The position numbers were made by a program, and so were the translations under genes. Shown piece after piece: positions 55,819 to 64,000 of a DNA stretch of 64,000 nt. Within the stretch, counting starts at the first letter, position 1. Each line of letters opens with the position of its first letter. Origin of the DNA: Pseudomonas rhizophila (GTDB lineage Bacteria; Pseudomonadota; Gammaproteobacteria; Pseudomonadales; Pseudomonadaceae); the NCBI RefSeq assembly GCF_003033885.1, contig NZ_CP024081.1:2985282-3049281 (forward strand). The letters are read 5' to 3'. Under the pieces are notes generated by a model. The model saw only the letters and a program-made list of their open reading frames with translations, made no database searches and was not told where the DNA came from.

Positions 55819-56802
55819 TTACTGGGCATCGGCGGCTGGCGCCGGTTCCCCATGAGACAGGCTGTAGACGTACGCAGCCAGCAGGTGGACCTTGTCGTTA
55901 CCCTGCAGATCGGCCTGGGCAGGCATCTGGCCCTGGCGACCGTAACGGATGGTCTGCTGCAGCTGAGCGAAGCTCGAACCGTAGATGAAACCGGCCGGGT
56001 GCGTCAGGTCAGGTGCGCCCATGGCAGGCGTGCCCTTGCCGGCTGGGCCGTGGCAGGCCACACAGTTGGCTGCGAACAGCTTCTGGCCGTTGGCCGGATC
56101 GGCCTTGGCGCCTTCCGGCAGTTTACGGCCGTGCAGACTGGTCACCACGTAGGCGGAGACGTCGGCAACACCTTGCTCGCCAACCACGGCAGCCCAGCCC
56201 GGCATCACGGCATGACGACCGCCCATGATGGTGGTCTTGATGGTTTCCGGCTCACCACCCCAGCGCCAGTCGGCGTCGGTCAGGTTCGGGAAGCCATAGG
56301 CACCCTTGGCGTCGGAACCGTGGCAGACCGAGCAGTTGGAGGCGAACAGGCGGCCACCCATCTTCAGGGCTTGCGGGTCTTTGGCGACTTCTTCAATCGG
56401 CATGGAGGCGAACTTGGCGAAGATCGGGCCGAACTTGGCATCCGAACGCGCCATTTCCTTTTCCCACTCGTGAACGCCGGTCCAGCCGGTCTGGCCATTG
56501 GCGAAAGGGGTCTGCTTTTCGGTGTCCAGGTAGTTATACCCTGGCAGCAGGCCTTTCCAGTTGCCCAAGCCCGGGTAGAGCACCAGATAACCCAAGGCGA
56601 AGACAATGGTGCCCACGAACAACATGAACCACCATTTAGGCAGTGGGTTGTCGTACTCTTCGATGCCATCGAACGAGTGACCAACAGTCTCGTCCGTTTG
56701 TTCGGCGCGCTGGCCCTTACGGGTCGACAGCAGCAGCCAGGTCAGGGCGAAGATCGTACCCAGACTGAGGACTGTGACGTACAGACTCCAGAACGTAGTC
56801 AT
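55819..56802 (-). CDS. ccoP1: cbb3 oxidase subunit III, diheme cytochrome c (copy 1)
   Basis: 327 residues. Two membrane helices (about 4-25 and 57-77), then a periplasmic region with two c-type hemes: CSVCH at 157-161 and CVACH at 247-251. Met ligands lie in HAVMPGW and QMPAQ. About 10 residues longer than ccoP2 because of an insert near 90-105 ([14 protein letters not shown]). Last gene of the ccoNOQP-1 operon; overlaps ccoQ1 by 4 nt. Confidence 0.96.
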   Translation of the reverse strand: MTTFWSLYVTVLSLGTIFALTWLLLSTRKGQRAEQTDETVGHSFDGIEEYDNPLPKWWFMLFVGTIVFALGYLVLYPGLGNWKGLLPGYNYLDTEKQTPFANGQTGWTGVHEWEKEMARSDAKFGPIFAKFASMPIEEVAKDPQALKMGGRLFASNCSVCHGSDAKGAYGFPNLTDADWRWGGEPETIKTTIMGGRHAVMPGWAAVVGEQGVADVSAYVVTSLHGRKLPEGAKADPANGQKLFAANCVACHGPAGKGTPAMGAPDLTHPAGFIYGSSFAQLQQTIRYGRQGQMPAQADLQGNDKVHLLAAYVYSLSHGEPAPAADAQ

Positions 56803-56984
56803 TCTTTGTTACTCCTAGAAGCTTGCTCGACGTGCTTGATGGCTTCGGGATCATCCGCGAACGGCAGCAAGGTCGCGTCGTCAAACTCCGACTTGCGCTT
56901 GGGGCTGAACACCCACAACGCCAGACCGATAAAGGCCACCATCACGACGACGGTGCCCAGGCCACGAATCATCCCGATATCCAT
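56799..56984 (-). CDS. ccoQ1: cbb3 oxidase small subunit CcoQ (copy 1)
   Basis: 61 residues: one membrane helix ([16 protein letters not shown]) followed by [20 protein letters not shown], the CcoQ signature. It stabilises the CcoP association with the oxidase core. Confidence 0.95.
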   Translation of the reverse strand: MDIGMIRGLGTVVVMVAFIGLALWVFSPKRKSEFDDATLLPFADDPEAIKHVEQASRSNKE

Positions 56985-56989
56985 CTAAA

Positions 56990-57598
56990 TCACCGTTTGC
57001 TTTTGATGATGGTGCCCAGGCCTTGCAGATAGGCCACCAGCGCGTCCATTTCAGTCTTGCCCTTCACGGCATCCTTGGCACCGGCGATGTCTTCATCGGT
57101 GTAAGGCACGCCCAGGGTACGCAAGACTTCCATTTTCTTGGCGGTGTCTTTGCCGTCGAGCTTGTTTTCTACGAGGAACGGGTAAGCCGGCATTTTCGAC
57201 TCAGGCACTACGTTGCGCGGGTTGTACAGGTGCGCACGCTGCCAGTCGTCGGAGTAGCGACCGCCCACACGGGCCAGGTCCGGGCCGGTACGCTTGGAGC
57301 CCCACAGGAACGGGTGGTCCCAGACGCTTTCACCGGCAACCGAGTAGTGGCCATAGCGTTCGGTTTCGGCGCGAAACGGACGGATCATCTGCGAGTGGCA
57401 GCCGACACAGCCGTTGGCGATGTAGACGTCGCGACCTTCCAGTTCAAGAGCGGTGCGCGGCTTCATGCCTTCGACCGGCTTGTTGGTCACGTCCTGGAAA
57501 AACAGCGGAACGATCTGGGTCAGGCCGCCGATGCTGACGGCGATGACCATGAAGAAGGCCAGCAGGCCAATATTCTTCTCTACTGTTTCGTGCTTCAT
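56990..57598 (-). CDS. ccoO1: cbb3 oxidase subunit II, monoheme cytochrome c (copy 1)
   Basis: 202 residues. N-terminal anchor ([20 protein letters not shown]) and heme motif CVGCH at 64-68, followed by [18 protein letters not shown]. It passes electrons from CcoP to CcoN. Overlaps the ccoN1 stop by one base. Confidence 0.97.
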   Translation of the reverse strand: MKHETVEKNIGLLAFFMVIAVSIGGLTQIVPLFFQDVTNKPVEGMKPRTALELEGRDVYIANGCVGCHSQMIRPFRAETERYGHYSVAGESVWDHPFLWGSKRTGPDLARVGGRYSDDWQRAHLYNPRNVVPESKMPAYPFLVENKLDGKDTAKKMEVLRTLGVPYTDEDIAGAKDAVKGKTEMDALVAYLQGLGTIIKSKR

Positions 57599-59040
57599 CA
57601 GTGAGCTCCAACTACGGCGATCTTGGCGGCGGCTTCAGCTTCAGCCGGGTCAGAGGCACGAACGGTGCGATACACGTTGTAGGCCATGAACAGCATGCCG
57701 CTGGCGAAGAACGCGCCGCCCAGGGCACGGACGATGAAACCAGGGTGGCTGGCTTGCAGCGCTTCAACGAACGAGTAGGTCAGGGTGCCGTCGTCGTTGA
57801 TTGCACGCCACATCAGGCCCTGGGTGATGCCGTTGACCCACATCGAGGCGATGTAGAGCACGGTGCCGATGGTGGCGAGCCAGAAGTGAGTGTTGATCAG
57901 GCCGGTGCTGTGCATCTGCGCACGACCGAACAGTTTCGGGATCATGTGGTAGATCGCGCCGATGGAAATCATCGCAACCCAGCCCAAGGCCCCGGCGTGT
58001 ACGTGGCCGATGGTCCAGTCGGTGTAGTGGCTCAGGGAGTTGACGGTCTTGATGGCCATCATCGGGCCTTCGAAGGTCGACATGCCGTAGAACGCCAGGG
58101 AAACCACCAGGAACCGCAGGATCGGGTCGGTGCGCAGCTTATGCCAGGCGCCCGAGAGGGTCATCATGCCGTTGATCATGCCGCCCCAGCTCGGAGCCAG
58201 CAGGATGATCGACATCGCCATGCCCAGGGACTGTGCCCAGTCCGGCAGCGCGGTGTAGTGCAGGTGGTGCGGGCCGGCCCAGATGTACAGGGTGATCAGC
58301 GCCCAGAAGTGGACGATGGACAGGCGATAGGAATAGATCGGACGCTCGGCCTGTTTCGGCACGAAGTAATACATCATCCCCAGGAAGCCGGTGGTCAGGA
58401 AGAAGCCCACGGCGTTGTGGCCGTACCACCACTGGATCATCGCGTCGGTGGCGCCCGAGTAGGCCGAGTAAGACTTGAAGAAGCTGACCGGCAGGGACGC
58501 GTGGTTGACGATGTGCAGCATGGCGGTCACGACGATGAAGGCACCGTAGAACCAGTTACCGACATAGATGTGCTTGGTCTTGCGCTTGACGATAGTGCCG
58601 AAGAACACCAGACCGTAGGTCACCCAGACGATGGCCAGCAGAATAGCCAGGGGCCATTCCAGCTCTGCGTATTCCTTGGTGGTGGTGAAACCCATCGGCA
58701 AGGTCACGATCGCACCGACGATGACCGCTTGCCAACCCCAGAAGGTGAAGGCGGCGAGGCTGTCGGAAATCAGTCGCGTTTGGCAGGTTCGCTGCACGAC
58801 GTAATAGGAAGTGGCAAACAACGCACAACCACCGAAGGCGAAGATCACCAGGTTGGTGTGCAGCGGGCGCAGGCGTCCAAACGTCGTCCATGGCAGATCG
58901 AAGTTCAACTCCGGCCAGACCAGTTGCGAGGCGATGAATACACCGAGCCCCATGCCAAGGATCCCCCAGACCACCGTCATGATGGCGAACTGGCGGACTA
59001 CCTTATAGTTATAAGCAGTCGGACTGATTGCTGTGCTCAT
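57598..59040 (-). CDS. ccoN1: cbb3 oxidase catalytic subunit I (copy 1)
   Basis: 480 residues, 12 helices. Conserved histidine-bearing segments include [18 protein letters not shown] (heme b ligand), [12 protein letters not shown] (CuB histidine and the Tyr-bearing helix), [13 protein letters not shown] and [17 protein letters not shown]. It reduces O2 to water at heme b3-CuB and pumps protons. First gene of the operon; an imperfect Anr box lies about 85 bp upstream. Confidence 0.97.
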   Translation of the reverse strand: MSTAISPTAYNYKVVRQFAIMTVVWGILGMGLGVFIASQLVWPELNFDLPWTTFGRLRPLHTNLVIFAFGGCALFATSYYVVQRTCQTRLISDSLAAFTFWGWQAVIVGAIVTLPMGFTTTKEYAELEWPLAILLAIVWVTYGLVFFGTIVKRKTKHIYVGNWFYGAFIVVTAMLHIVNHASLPVSFFKSYSAYSGATDAMIQWWYGHNAVGFFLTTGFLGMMYYFVPKQAERPIYSYRLSIVHFWALITLYIWAGPHHLHYTALPDWAQSLGMAMSIILLAPSWGGMINGMMTLSGAWHKLRTDPILRFLVVSLAFYGMSTFEGPMMAIKTVNSLSHYTDWTIGHVHAGALGWVAMISIGAIYHMIPKLFGRAQMHSTGLINTHFWLATIGTVLYIASMWVNGITQGLMWRAINDDGTLTYSFVEALQASHPGFIVRALGGAFFASGMLFMAYNVYRTVRASDPAEAEAAAKIAVVGAH

Positions 59041-59477
59041 TCTAAGGTTCCACGGTTTGGGTGTTTTATTAGGATAAAAATCGGTCGCAAGTATGGAGAA
59101 AGCGGGGGGTCATTGCAACGCGCCATGACCTGGGTCAATGCTTTCCAAAGCAGATTCTGCGGCCTTTCCATGTGCTGAGTAGGGACAAAATTGGCCCTCG
59201 GTAAAATGTCGCAACGAAGGAAAGAGGCGAGGGGGGCAGGTCGGTTGTAACGGGGTGTGTTCGAGCACGGCGTTCGGGTGATGCCAGGTAACTGTCGCAA
59301 CAGCCGGTATTCACCTGCCTTTGCGGCCTTTTTGTCGAACGATTGTCGAACGCATCGGGTCGGGTCGACCTGAAACCGGCAGTCGCCAGCGCACGCAGAG
59401 GCAAGCTTAGACTTGATTCCGGGGAACCGAAAGGAAGACGAAGGGAGGGTGCGACAATGCGTCGCGCAGGGGCACGA
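59041..59477. other. Promoter region of cco-1 and long spacer to cco-2
   Basis: No gene seen. Contains the candidate Anr box (59125-59138) and an 11-bp tandem duplication of TTGTCGAACGA (59332-59352). The stretch around 59205-59235 is rich in GAGG motifs. Confidence 0.5.
59125..59138 (-). promoter_or_regulatory. Imperfect Anr box of ccoN1
   Basis: Minus strand TTGAC-CCAG-GTCAT: good left half, degenerate right half, similar in form to the ccoG site. No clear -10 at class II spacing, consistent with weaker O2 control of the first oxidase known in P. aeruginosa. Confidence 0.45.
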
Positions 59478-59507
59478 AACAGCCGCATCCAGATGGATGC
59501 GGCTGTT
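59478..59507 (-). terminator. Hairpin terminator-like element after ccoP2
   Basis: Perfect 13-bp stem AACAGCCGCATCC/GGATGCGGCTGTT with a 4-nt loop, 14 nt past the ccoP2 stop. Only a short U run (TTTCG), so it may act more as an mRNA 3' stabiliser. Confidence 0.6.
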
Positions 59508-59521
59508 CGCGTGGTCAGGAT

Positions 59522-60475
59522 TTATTCGCTTTTGCGTTCAGCTTGCAGACGCTCGGCGCCCGCCGCGTGGGACAGGCTGTAGACGTAAGCCGCGAGCAGT
59601 TGCACCTTGTCATTGCCGAGCAGCTCATTCTGCGCCGGCATATGGCCCTGGCGGCCATGACGGATGGTCTGTTGCAGTTGCGCCAGGCTGGTGCCGTAGA
59701 TGAAGCCGGCCGGCAAGGTCAGGTCTGGCGCGCCCATGGCTTCGGTGCCTTTACCGTTGGCACCGTGGCAGGCAACGCAAGTGGTGTTGAACGCTTGCTG
59801 GCCTGCTTGCAGGTCGGCGCCGCTGTCTGCCGGCAGCGGCAGGCCCGCCAGATCATGGCGCACATACGCGGCCACGTTCTTGACGCCGGCTTCGCCCAGC
59901 ACTTCGCCCCAGGCCGGCATCGCGGCCATGCGACCGCCCATGATGGTGGCCTTGATGGTTTCGGCACTGCCGCCCCAGCGCCAGTGGCTGTCGGCCAGGT
60001 TCGGGAAGCCGAAGGCACCCTTGGCGTCCGAGCCGTGGCAGACCGAGCAGTTGGAGGCGAACAAGCGGCCACCCATCTTCAAGGCCTGTGGGTCCTTGGC
60101 GACTTCTTCCACCGGCATGGCGGCGAATTTGGCGAAGATCGGCCCGAACTTGGCGTCGGCCCTGGCCATTTCCTTTTCCCATTCATGGGCGCCGGTCCAG
60201 CCATTTTCGTAGCCGGGCAGGATGCCTTTCCAGTTGCCCAGGCCCGGGTAGAGAACCAGGTAGCCGACGGAAAACACCAAAGTGCCGGCGAACAACAGGA
60301 ACCACCACTGCGGCAGCGGGTTGTCGTACTCCTCGATGCCGTCGAAGCTGTGGCCCATGGTCTGGTCGACACTGCCCTTGGTCTCGCCCTTGCGGGTGCC
60401 GATCAGCAGCCAGGTCAGACCGATCAGGCTGCCGATGGTCAGTACGCTGATCCACGTACTCCAGAAGGTGGTCAT
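59522..60475 (-). CDS. ccoP2: cbb3 oxidase subunit III, diheme cytochrome c (copy 2)
   Basis: 317 residues from ATG 60475 ([20 protein letters not shown]), overlapping ccoQ2 by 4 nt; a longer upstream frame lies inside ccoQ2. Two membrane helices and two CxxCH hemes ([22 protein letters not shown]). Lacks the roughly 12-residue insert of copy 1 (reads PGYENGWTG). Last gene of the second operon. Confidence 0.96.
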   Translation of the reverse strand: MTTFWSTWISVLTIGSLIGLTWLLIGTRKGETKGSVDQTMGHSFDGIEEYDNPLPQWWFLLFAGTLVFSVGYLVLYPGLGNWKGILPGYENGWTGAHEWEKEMARADAKFGPIFAKFAAMPVEEVAKDPQALKMGGRLFASNCSVCHGSDAKGAFGFPNLADSHWRWGGSAETIKATIMGGRMAAMPAWGEVLGEAGVKNVAAYVRHDLAGLPLPADSGADLQAGQQAFNTTCVACHGANGKGTEAMGAPDLTLPAGFIYGTSLAQLQQTIRHGRQGHMPAQNELLGNDKVQLLAAYVYSLSHAAGAERLQAERKSE

Positions 60476-60663
60476 GGCCGGGTGCTCCTTGTTGCAGGGT
60501 CTTGGGGGTTGGCGATGTCGGCGGATGGCTCGTCGGCGAACGGCAGCAGGCGCGCCTGAGCGAACTCCGAGTTGCGCTTGCTGCTGAATACCCACAGGGT
60601 CAGGCCGATGAAGGCCACGAACACCACGACCGTGCCCAGGCCGCGGATCATTCCAGTGCTCAT
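60472..60663 (-). CDS. ccoQ2: cbb3 oxidase small subunit CcoQ (copy 2)
   Basis: 63 residues from ATG 60663 ([20 protein letters not shown]), chosen because copy 1 begins MDIGMIRGL; an ATG four codons upstream is possible. Single membrane helix, then [20 protein letters not shown]. Confidence 0.93.
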   Translation of the reverse strand: MSTGMIRGLGTVVVFVAFIGLTLWVFSSKRNSEFAQARLLPFADEPSADIANPQDPATRSTRP

Positions 60664-60679
60664 TTCAAGAAACATAGGC

Positions 60680-61288
60680 TCACCTCTTGCTCTTGATGGC
60701 AGTGCCGAGCACTTGCAGGTAGGCCACCAGCGCGTCCATCTCGGTCTTGTCCTTGAGCGAGGCCACGCTGCCGGCGATGTCGTCGTCGGTGTACGGCACG
60801 CCCAGGGTGCGCATGGCGCGCAGCTTGCCTTCGGTGTGGCTGCTGTCCACCGTTTGGGTCACCAGCCATGGGTAGGCCGGCATCTTCGACTCAGGCACGA
60901 CGTTGCGCGGGTTGTACAGGTGGGCGCGATGCCAGTCATCGGAGTAGCGCGCGCCGACCCGGGCCAGGTCCGGCCCGGTACGCTTGGAGCCCCACAGGAA
61001 CGGGTGGTCCCAGACGCTTTCACCGGCCACCGAGTAGTGGCCGTAGCGCTCGGTCTCGGCGCGGAACGGACGGATCATCTGCGAATGGCAGCCGACGCAG
61101 CCTTCGCGGATATAGATGTCGCGACCTTCCAGTTGCAGGGCGGTGTAGGGCTTCATGCCGTCCACCGGTTTGTTGGTCACGTCCTGGAAGAACAGCGGCA
61201 CGATCTGGGTCAGGCCGCCAATGCTCACGGCCAGAACCATCAGCAGCATCAGCAGGCCGACGTTTTTTTCGATTGTTTCGTGTTTCAT
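60680..61288 (-). CDS. ccoO2: cbb3 oxidase subunit II, monoheme cytochrome c (copy 2)
   Basis: 202 residues, near-identical in layout to copy 1. Heme motif [11 protein letters not shown] follows GRDIYIREG. Divergence from copy 1 is concentrated in the middle ([20 protein letters not shown] against [20 protein letters not shown]). Confidence 0.97.
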   Translation of the reverse strand: MKHETIEKNVGLLMLLMVLAVSIGGLTQIVPLFFQDVTNKPVDGMKPYTALQLEGRDIYIREGCVGCHSQMIRPFRAETERYGHYSVAGESVWDHPFLWGSKRTGPDLARVGARYSDDWHRAHLYNPRNVVPESKMPAYPWLVTQTVDSSHTEGKLRAMRTLGVPYTDDDIAGSVASLKDKTEMDALVAYLQVLGTAIKSKR

Positions 61289-61298
61289 GGCGGACTCC

Positions 61299-62723
61299 TC
61301 AAGCCATCTGCGCGGCAGCGGCGGCTTCGGCAGGCTGGTAGGCCCGCACGGTGCGCCAGGTGTTGTAGGCCATCAGCAGCATGCCGAGGAGAAAGATCGC
61401 CCCGCCCGCCAGCCGTACGACGAAACCGGGGTGGCTGGCCACCAGGGTTTCAACGAAGGAGTAGGTCAGGGTCCCATCCTCGTTCACCGCACGCCACATC
61501 AGGCCCTGGGCGATGCCGTTGACCCACATGGAGGCGATGTACAGCACGGTGCCGATGGTCGCGAGCCAGAAGTGCGCGTTGATCAGGCCGATGCTGTGCA
61601 TCTGGGGGCGGCCGAAGACTTTCGGGATCATGTGATACAGCGCGCCGATGGAAATCATCGCCACCCAACCCAAGGCACCAGCGTGTACGTGGCCGATGGT
61701 CCAGTCGGTGTAGTGGGAGAGGGCGTTGACGGTCTTGATGGCCATCATCGGGCCTTCGAAGGTCGACATGCCGTAGAACGCCAGGGACACCACCAGGAAC
61801 CGCAGGATCGGGTCGCTGCGCAATTTATGCCAGGCGCCCGACAGGGTCATCATGCCGTTGATCATGCCGCCCCAGCTCGGTGCCAGCAGGATCAGCGACA
61901 TCACCATGCCCAGGGACTGTGCCCAGTCCGGCAGCGCGGTGTAGTGCAGGTGGTGCGGGCCGGCCCAGATGTACAGGGTGATCAGCGCCCAGAAGTGCAC
62001 GATGGACAACCGATAGGAGTACACCGGACGCTCGGCCTGCTTCGGCACGAAGTAGTACATCATCCCCAAAAAGCCGGCGGTGAGGAAAAAGCCTACGGCG
62101 TTGTGGCCGTACCACCATTGCACCATCGCATCCGTGGCCCCGGCATACACCGAGTAGGATTTGGTGAAGCTCACCGGCAATTCCAGGTTGTTGACGATGT
62201 GCAGGATCGCCACGGTCAGGATGAACCCGCCGAAGAACCAGTTACCGACATAGATGTGTTTGGTGTTGCGCTTGGCCACGGTGCCGAAGAACACGATGGC
62301 GTAGGCGACCCAGACGATGGTGATCAGAATGTCGATCGGCCATTCCAGTTCGGCGTATTCCTTGGAGCTGGTGTAGCCCAGCGGCAGGCTGATGGCCGCC
62401 AGCAGGATCACCAATTGCCAGCCCCAGAAGCAGAACGCGGCGATTTTCGGCGCGAACAGCTGTGTCTGACAGGTGCGTTGCACCGAGTAGAACGAACTGG
62501 CGAACAGGGCGCAGCCGCCGAAGGCGAAGATCACCGCGTTGGTGTGCAACGGGCGCAGGCGGCCGAAGCTGGTCCACGGCAAATCGAAGTTGAGCTGTGG
62601 CCAGACCAATTGGGCCGCGAGAAAAACCCCGAGCCCCATGCCGACGATGCCCCACACCACCGTCATAATGGCGAATTGGCGGACCACCTTGTAGTTGTAG
62701 GCGGTACTGATAGATGTGTTCAT
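61299..62723 (-). CDS. ccoN2: cbb3 oxidase catalytic subunit I (copy 2)
   Basis: 474 residues from ATG 62723 ([20 protein letters not shown]); the frame is open upstream but that part is not family-like. Same ligand segments as copy 1 ([42 protein letters not shown]). First gene of the operon, with a strong Anr box about 122 bp upstream, so probably the low-O2-induced isoform. Confidence 0.97.
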   Translation of the reverse strand: MNTSISTAYNYKVVRQFAIMTVVWGIVGMGLGVFLAAQLVWPQLNFDLPWTSFGRLRPLHTNAVIFAFGGCALFASSFYSVQRTCQTQLFAPKIAAFCFWGWQLVILLAAISLPLGYTSSKEYAELEWPIDILITIVWVAYAIVFFGTVAKRNTKHIYVGNWFFGGFILTVAILHIVNNLELPVSFTKSYSVYAGATDAMVQWWYGHNAVGFFLTAGFLGMMYYFVPKQAERPVYSYRLSIVHFWALITLYIWAGPHHLHYTALPDWAQSLGMVMSLILLAPSWGGMINGMMTLSGAWHKLRSDPILRFLVVSLAFYGMSTFEGPMMAIKTVNALSHYTDWTIGHVHAGALGWVAMISIGALYHMIPKVFGRPQMHSIGLINAHFWLATIGTVLYIASMWVNGIAQGLMWRAVNEDGTLTYSFVETLVASHPGFVVRLAGGAIFLLGMLLMAYNTWRTVRAYQPAEAAAAAQMA

Positions 62724-62819
62724 GGTTCCCCATCCACGGTTCAGCCGAAGTGAGCGCTTGCGCAAGGCAGCGCGGCATTCTTCGCCTGGAGTTATAGGCA
62801 GACTAAAAGCGAGGCAAGC

Positions 62820-63506
62820 ATGGACAAACAGCACAAGGCCAGTATTGACGGGGATCAATGGGCGCGATGTGTGGCCGAACACGGTTGGCTATGGACGGCG
62901 GCGCAAACGGGTGTCAGCGCCGAGCCACCGACCCTGATCCTGGCCCATGGCGCCGGCGCACCGATGGACAGCGGGTTCATGAACGAAATGGCCGCGCGCC
63001 TTGCCGGGCATGGCATCAACGTGTTGCGTTTTGAGTTTCCCTACATGGCTCAACGACGCCTGGACGGCGGTAAACGTCCGCCGAACCCGGCTCCCAAGTT
63101 GCTGGAATGCTGGCGTGCGGTGTATGCCACGGTGCGGCCTTATGTCGCTGGGCGGTTGGCCATTGGCGGCAAGTCCATGGGTGGGCGCATGGCGAGTTTG
63201 CTGGCCGATGAGCTGAAAGCTGATGCCCTGGTGTGCCTGGGGTATCCCTTCTACGCGGTGGGCAAACCGGAGAAACCGCGGGTCGAGCACTTGGCAGCCT
63301 TGAAGACCCGGACCTTGATCGTCCAGGGCGAGCGCGATGCCTTGGGTAACCGCGAGGCGGTGCAGGGTTACGTGCTGTCACCGAGTATCGAGGTGATGTG
63401 GCTGGTGGCGGGGGATCATGATCTGAAACCGCTGAAGGCCTCGGGGTTTAGTCATGAGCAGCATCTGGAGGCGGCGGCGGGCAGGGTGGCCGGGTTTCTT
63501 CAGTAG
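62820..63506 (+). CDS. Alpha/beta family hydrolase (KANL3/Tex30-like)
   Basis: 228 residues. [20 protein letters not shown] near 39-58 forms the oxyanion region; nucleophile elbow GKSMG with S119, acid D173 (QGERDALG), base H200 ([10 protein letters not shown]). Such small cytoplasmic hydrolases lack a defined substrate. Divergent from ccoN2; the Anr box of cco-2 lies within codons 9-13 of this gene. Confidence 0.88.
   Translation: MDKQHKASIDGDQWARCVAEHGWLWTAAQTGVSAEPPTLILAHGAGAPMDSGFMNEMAARLAGHGINVLRFEFPYMAQRRLDGGKRPPNPAPKLLECWRAVYATVRPYVAGRLAIGGKSMGGRMASLLADELKADALVCLGYPFYAVGKPEKPRVEHLAALKTRTLIVQGERDALGNREAVQGYVLSPSIEVMWLVAGDHDLKPLKASGFSHEQHLEAAAGRVAGFLQ
62845..62858 (-). promoter_or_regulatory. 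Strong Anr box of ccoN2, inside the hydrolase coding sequence
   Basis: TTGAC-GGGG-ATCAA on the plus strand, TTGAT-CCCC-GTCAA on the minus strand: both halves fit the FNR/Anr consensus TTGAY-N4-RTCAA. Predicted cco-2 start near 62810. Confidence 0.78.
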
Positions 63507-63530
63507 GTTCCTTGCCGACTATCAAGGCCT

Positions 63531-63556
63531 CATCGCGAGCAGGCTCGCTCCCACAA
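63531..63556. repeat. REP unit (family A) leading into the tandem array
   Basis: ATCGCGAGCAGGCTCGCTCC then CACA, an inverted family A unit whose end forms the start of the 59-bp array. Confidence 0.75.
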
Positions 63557-64000
63557 TTGGAATGCCTTTGAATGAGCAACCTTGACCCCCTGTGGGAGTA
63601 AGGCTGCTCCCACAATTGGAATGCCTTTGAATGAGCAACCTTGACCCTCTGAGGGAGTAAGGCTGCTCCCACAATTGGAATGCCTTTGAATGAGCAACCT
63701 TGACCCTCTGAGGGAGTAAGGCTGCTCCCACAATTGGAATGCCTTTGAATGAGCAACCTTGACCCTCTGAGGGAGTAAGCCTGCTCCCACAATTGGAATG
63801 CCTTTGAATGAGCAACCTTGACCCTCTGAGGGAGTAAGCCTGCTCCCACAATTGGAATGCCTTTGAATGAGCAACCTTGACCCTCTGAGGGAGTAAGCCT
63901 GCTCCCACAATTGGAATGCCTTTGAATGAGCAACCTTGACCCTCTGAGGGAGTAAGCCTGCTCCCACAATTGGAATGCCTTTGAATGAGCAACCTTGACC
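63549..64000. repeat. 59-bp tandem repeat array, continues past the window
   Basis: The marker CCACAATTGG recurs at 63551, 63610, 63669, 63728, 63787, 63846, 63905 and 63964, exactly 59 bp apart. Each unit carries a GGGAG...CTCCC hairpin, then CACAATTGGAATGCC and TTTGAATGAGCAACCTTGAC. Early junctions read GTAAGGCTG, later ones GTAAGCCTG; the first junction has TGTGGGAG where the others have TGAGGGAG. No spacers, so not CRISPR. It appears to have grown from a REP unit. Confidence 0.95.

Noticed and set aside
63448..63992. Three long repetitive minus-strand open frames
   Set aside because: They arise from the stop-free 59-bp tandem repeat read in all three frames; no RBS or family similarity.
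63549..64000. CRISPR array
   Set aside because: The units are contiguous 59-bp copies without unique spacers, and no cas genes are near.

Overview
The window looks like a chromosomal segment of a fluorescent-group Pseudomonas. It is GC-rich. Intergenic gaps are full of Pseudomonas-type inverted repeats (core GTGGGAGCGAGCCTGCTCGC). From memory, the gene order follows the P. aeruginosa PAO1 stretch xdh - smc - zipA - ligA - dnaX - recR - apt - anr - hemN - cco. Almost all of it is core chromosome, with one clear accessory island and a small toxin-antitoxin/regulator patch.

Region by region. 1-3245: nitrate assimilation, with the NasS/NasT sensor-antiterminator pair feeding a nitrate transporter through a leader RNA carrying two hexaloop hairpins and a terminator. 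3484-12524: housekeeping genes pyrD, rmf (behind a multi-hairpin 5' leader), rlmL, a CHASE-PAS-GGDEF diguanylate cyclase, dacB and yggL. 12683-22187: a BenE-type transporter, a GntR regulator, and purine catabolism (guaD, xdhC, xdhB, xdhA) with a second GntR regulator. 22190-29396: smc, zipA and ligA. 29575-35763: a DUF6124 gene behind an elaborate structured leader, a zinc metallopeptidase-like protein, the 4.5S SRP RNA, a parDE-type toxin-antitoxin pair, an XRE regulator, a PAS-GGDEF-EAL protein with a damaged EAL site, and a periplasmic binding protein. 35907-40347: dnaX, ybaB, an MDR oxidoreductase and recR. 40480-49007: apt, anr, hemN, a TauE/DsbD_2-like membrane protein, ccoS, ccoI, ccoH and ccoG. 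49219-55670: accessory island with an Rhs/PAAR toxin, a possible immunity gene and a Phd/VapC-type pair. 55819-62723: two complete tandem cbb3 oxidase operons (ccoNOQP twice). 62820-63506: an alpha/beta hydrolase. 63549-64000: a 59-bp tandem repeat running off the right edge.

How the genes work together. Anr is an oxygen-sensing Fe-S regulator. FNR/Anr-like boxes lie upstream of hemN, ccoG, ccoN1 and ccoN2, so the window holds a regulator with much of its microaerobic regulon: heme synthesis without O2, cbb3 oxidase assembly factors, and the two oxidases. The Rhs island separates the assembly genes from the oxidase operons. It carries its own terminator on the ccoG side, and the ccoP1 terminator bounds the other side, so core expression is probably little disturbed. 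The most novel-looking elements are the Rhs C-terminal tip with its unrecognised 336-residue partner, a 16-codon leader ORF coupled to rhs, and the structured leader of the DUF6124 gene.
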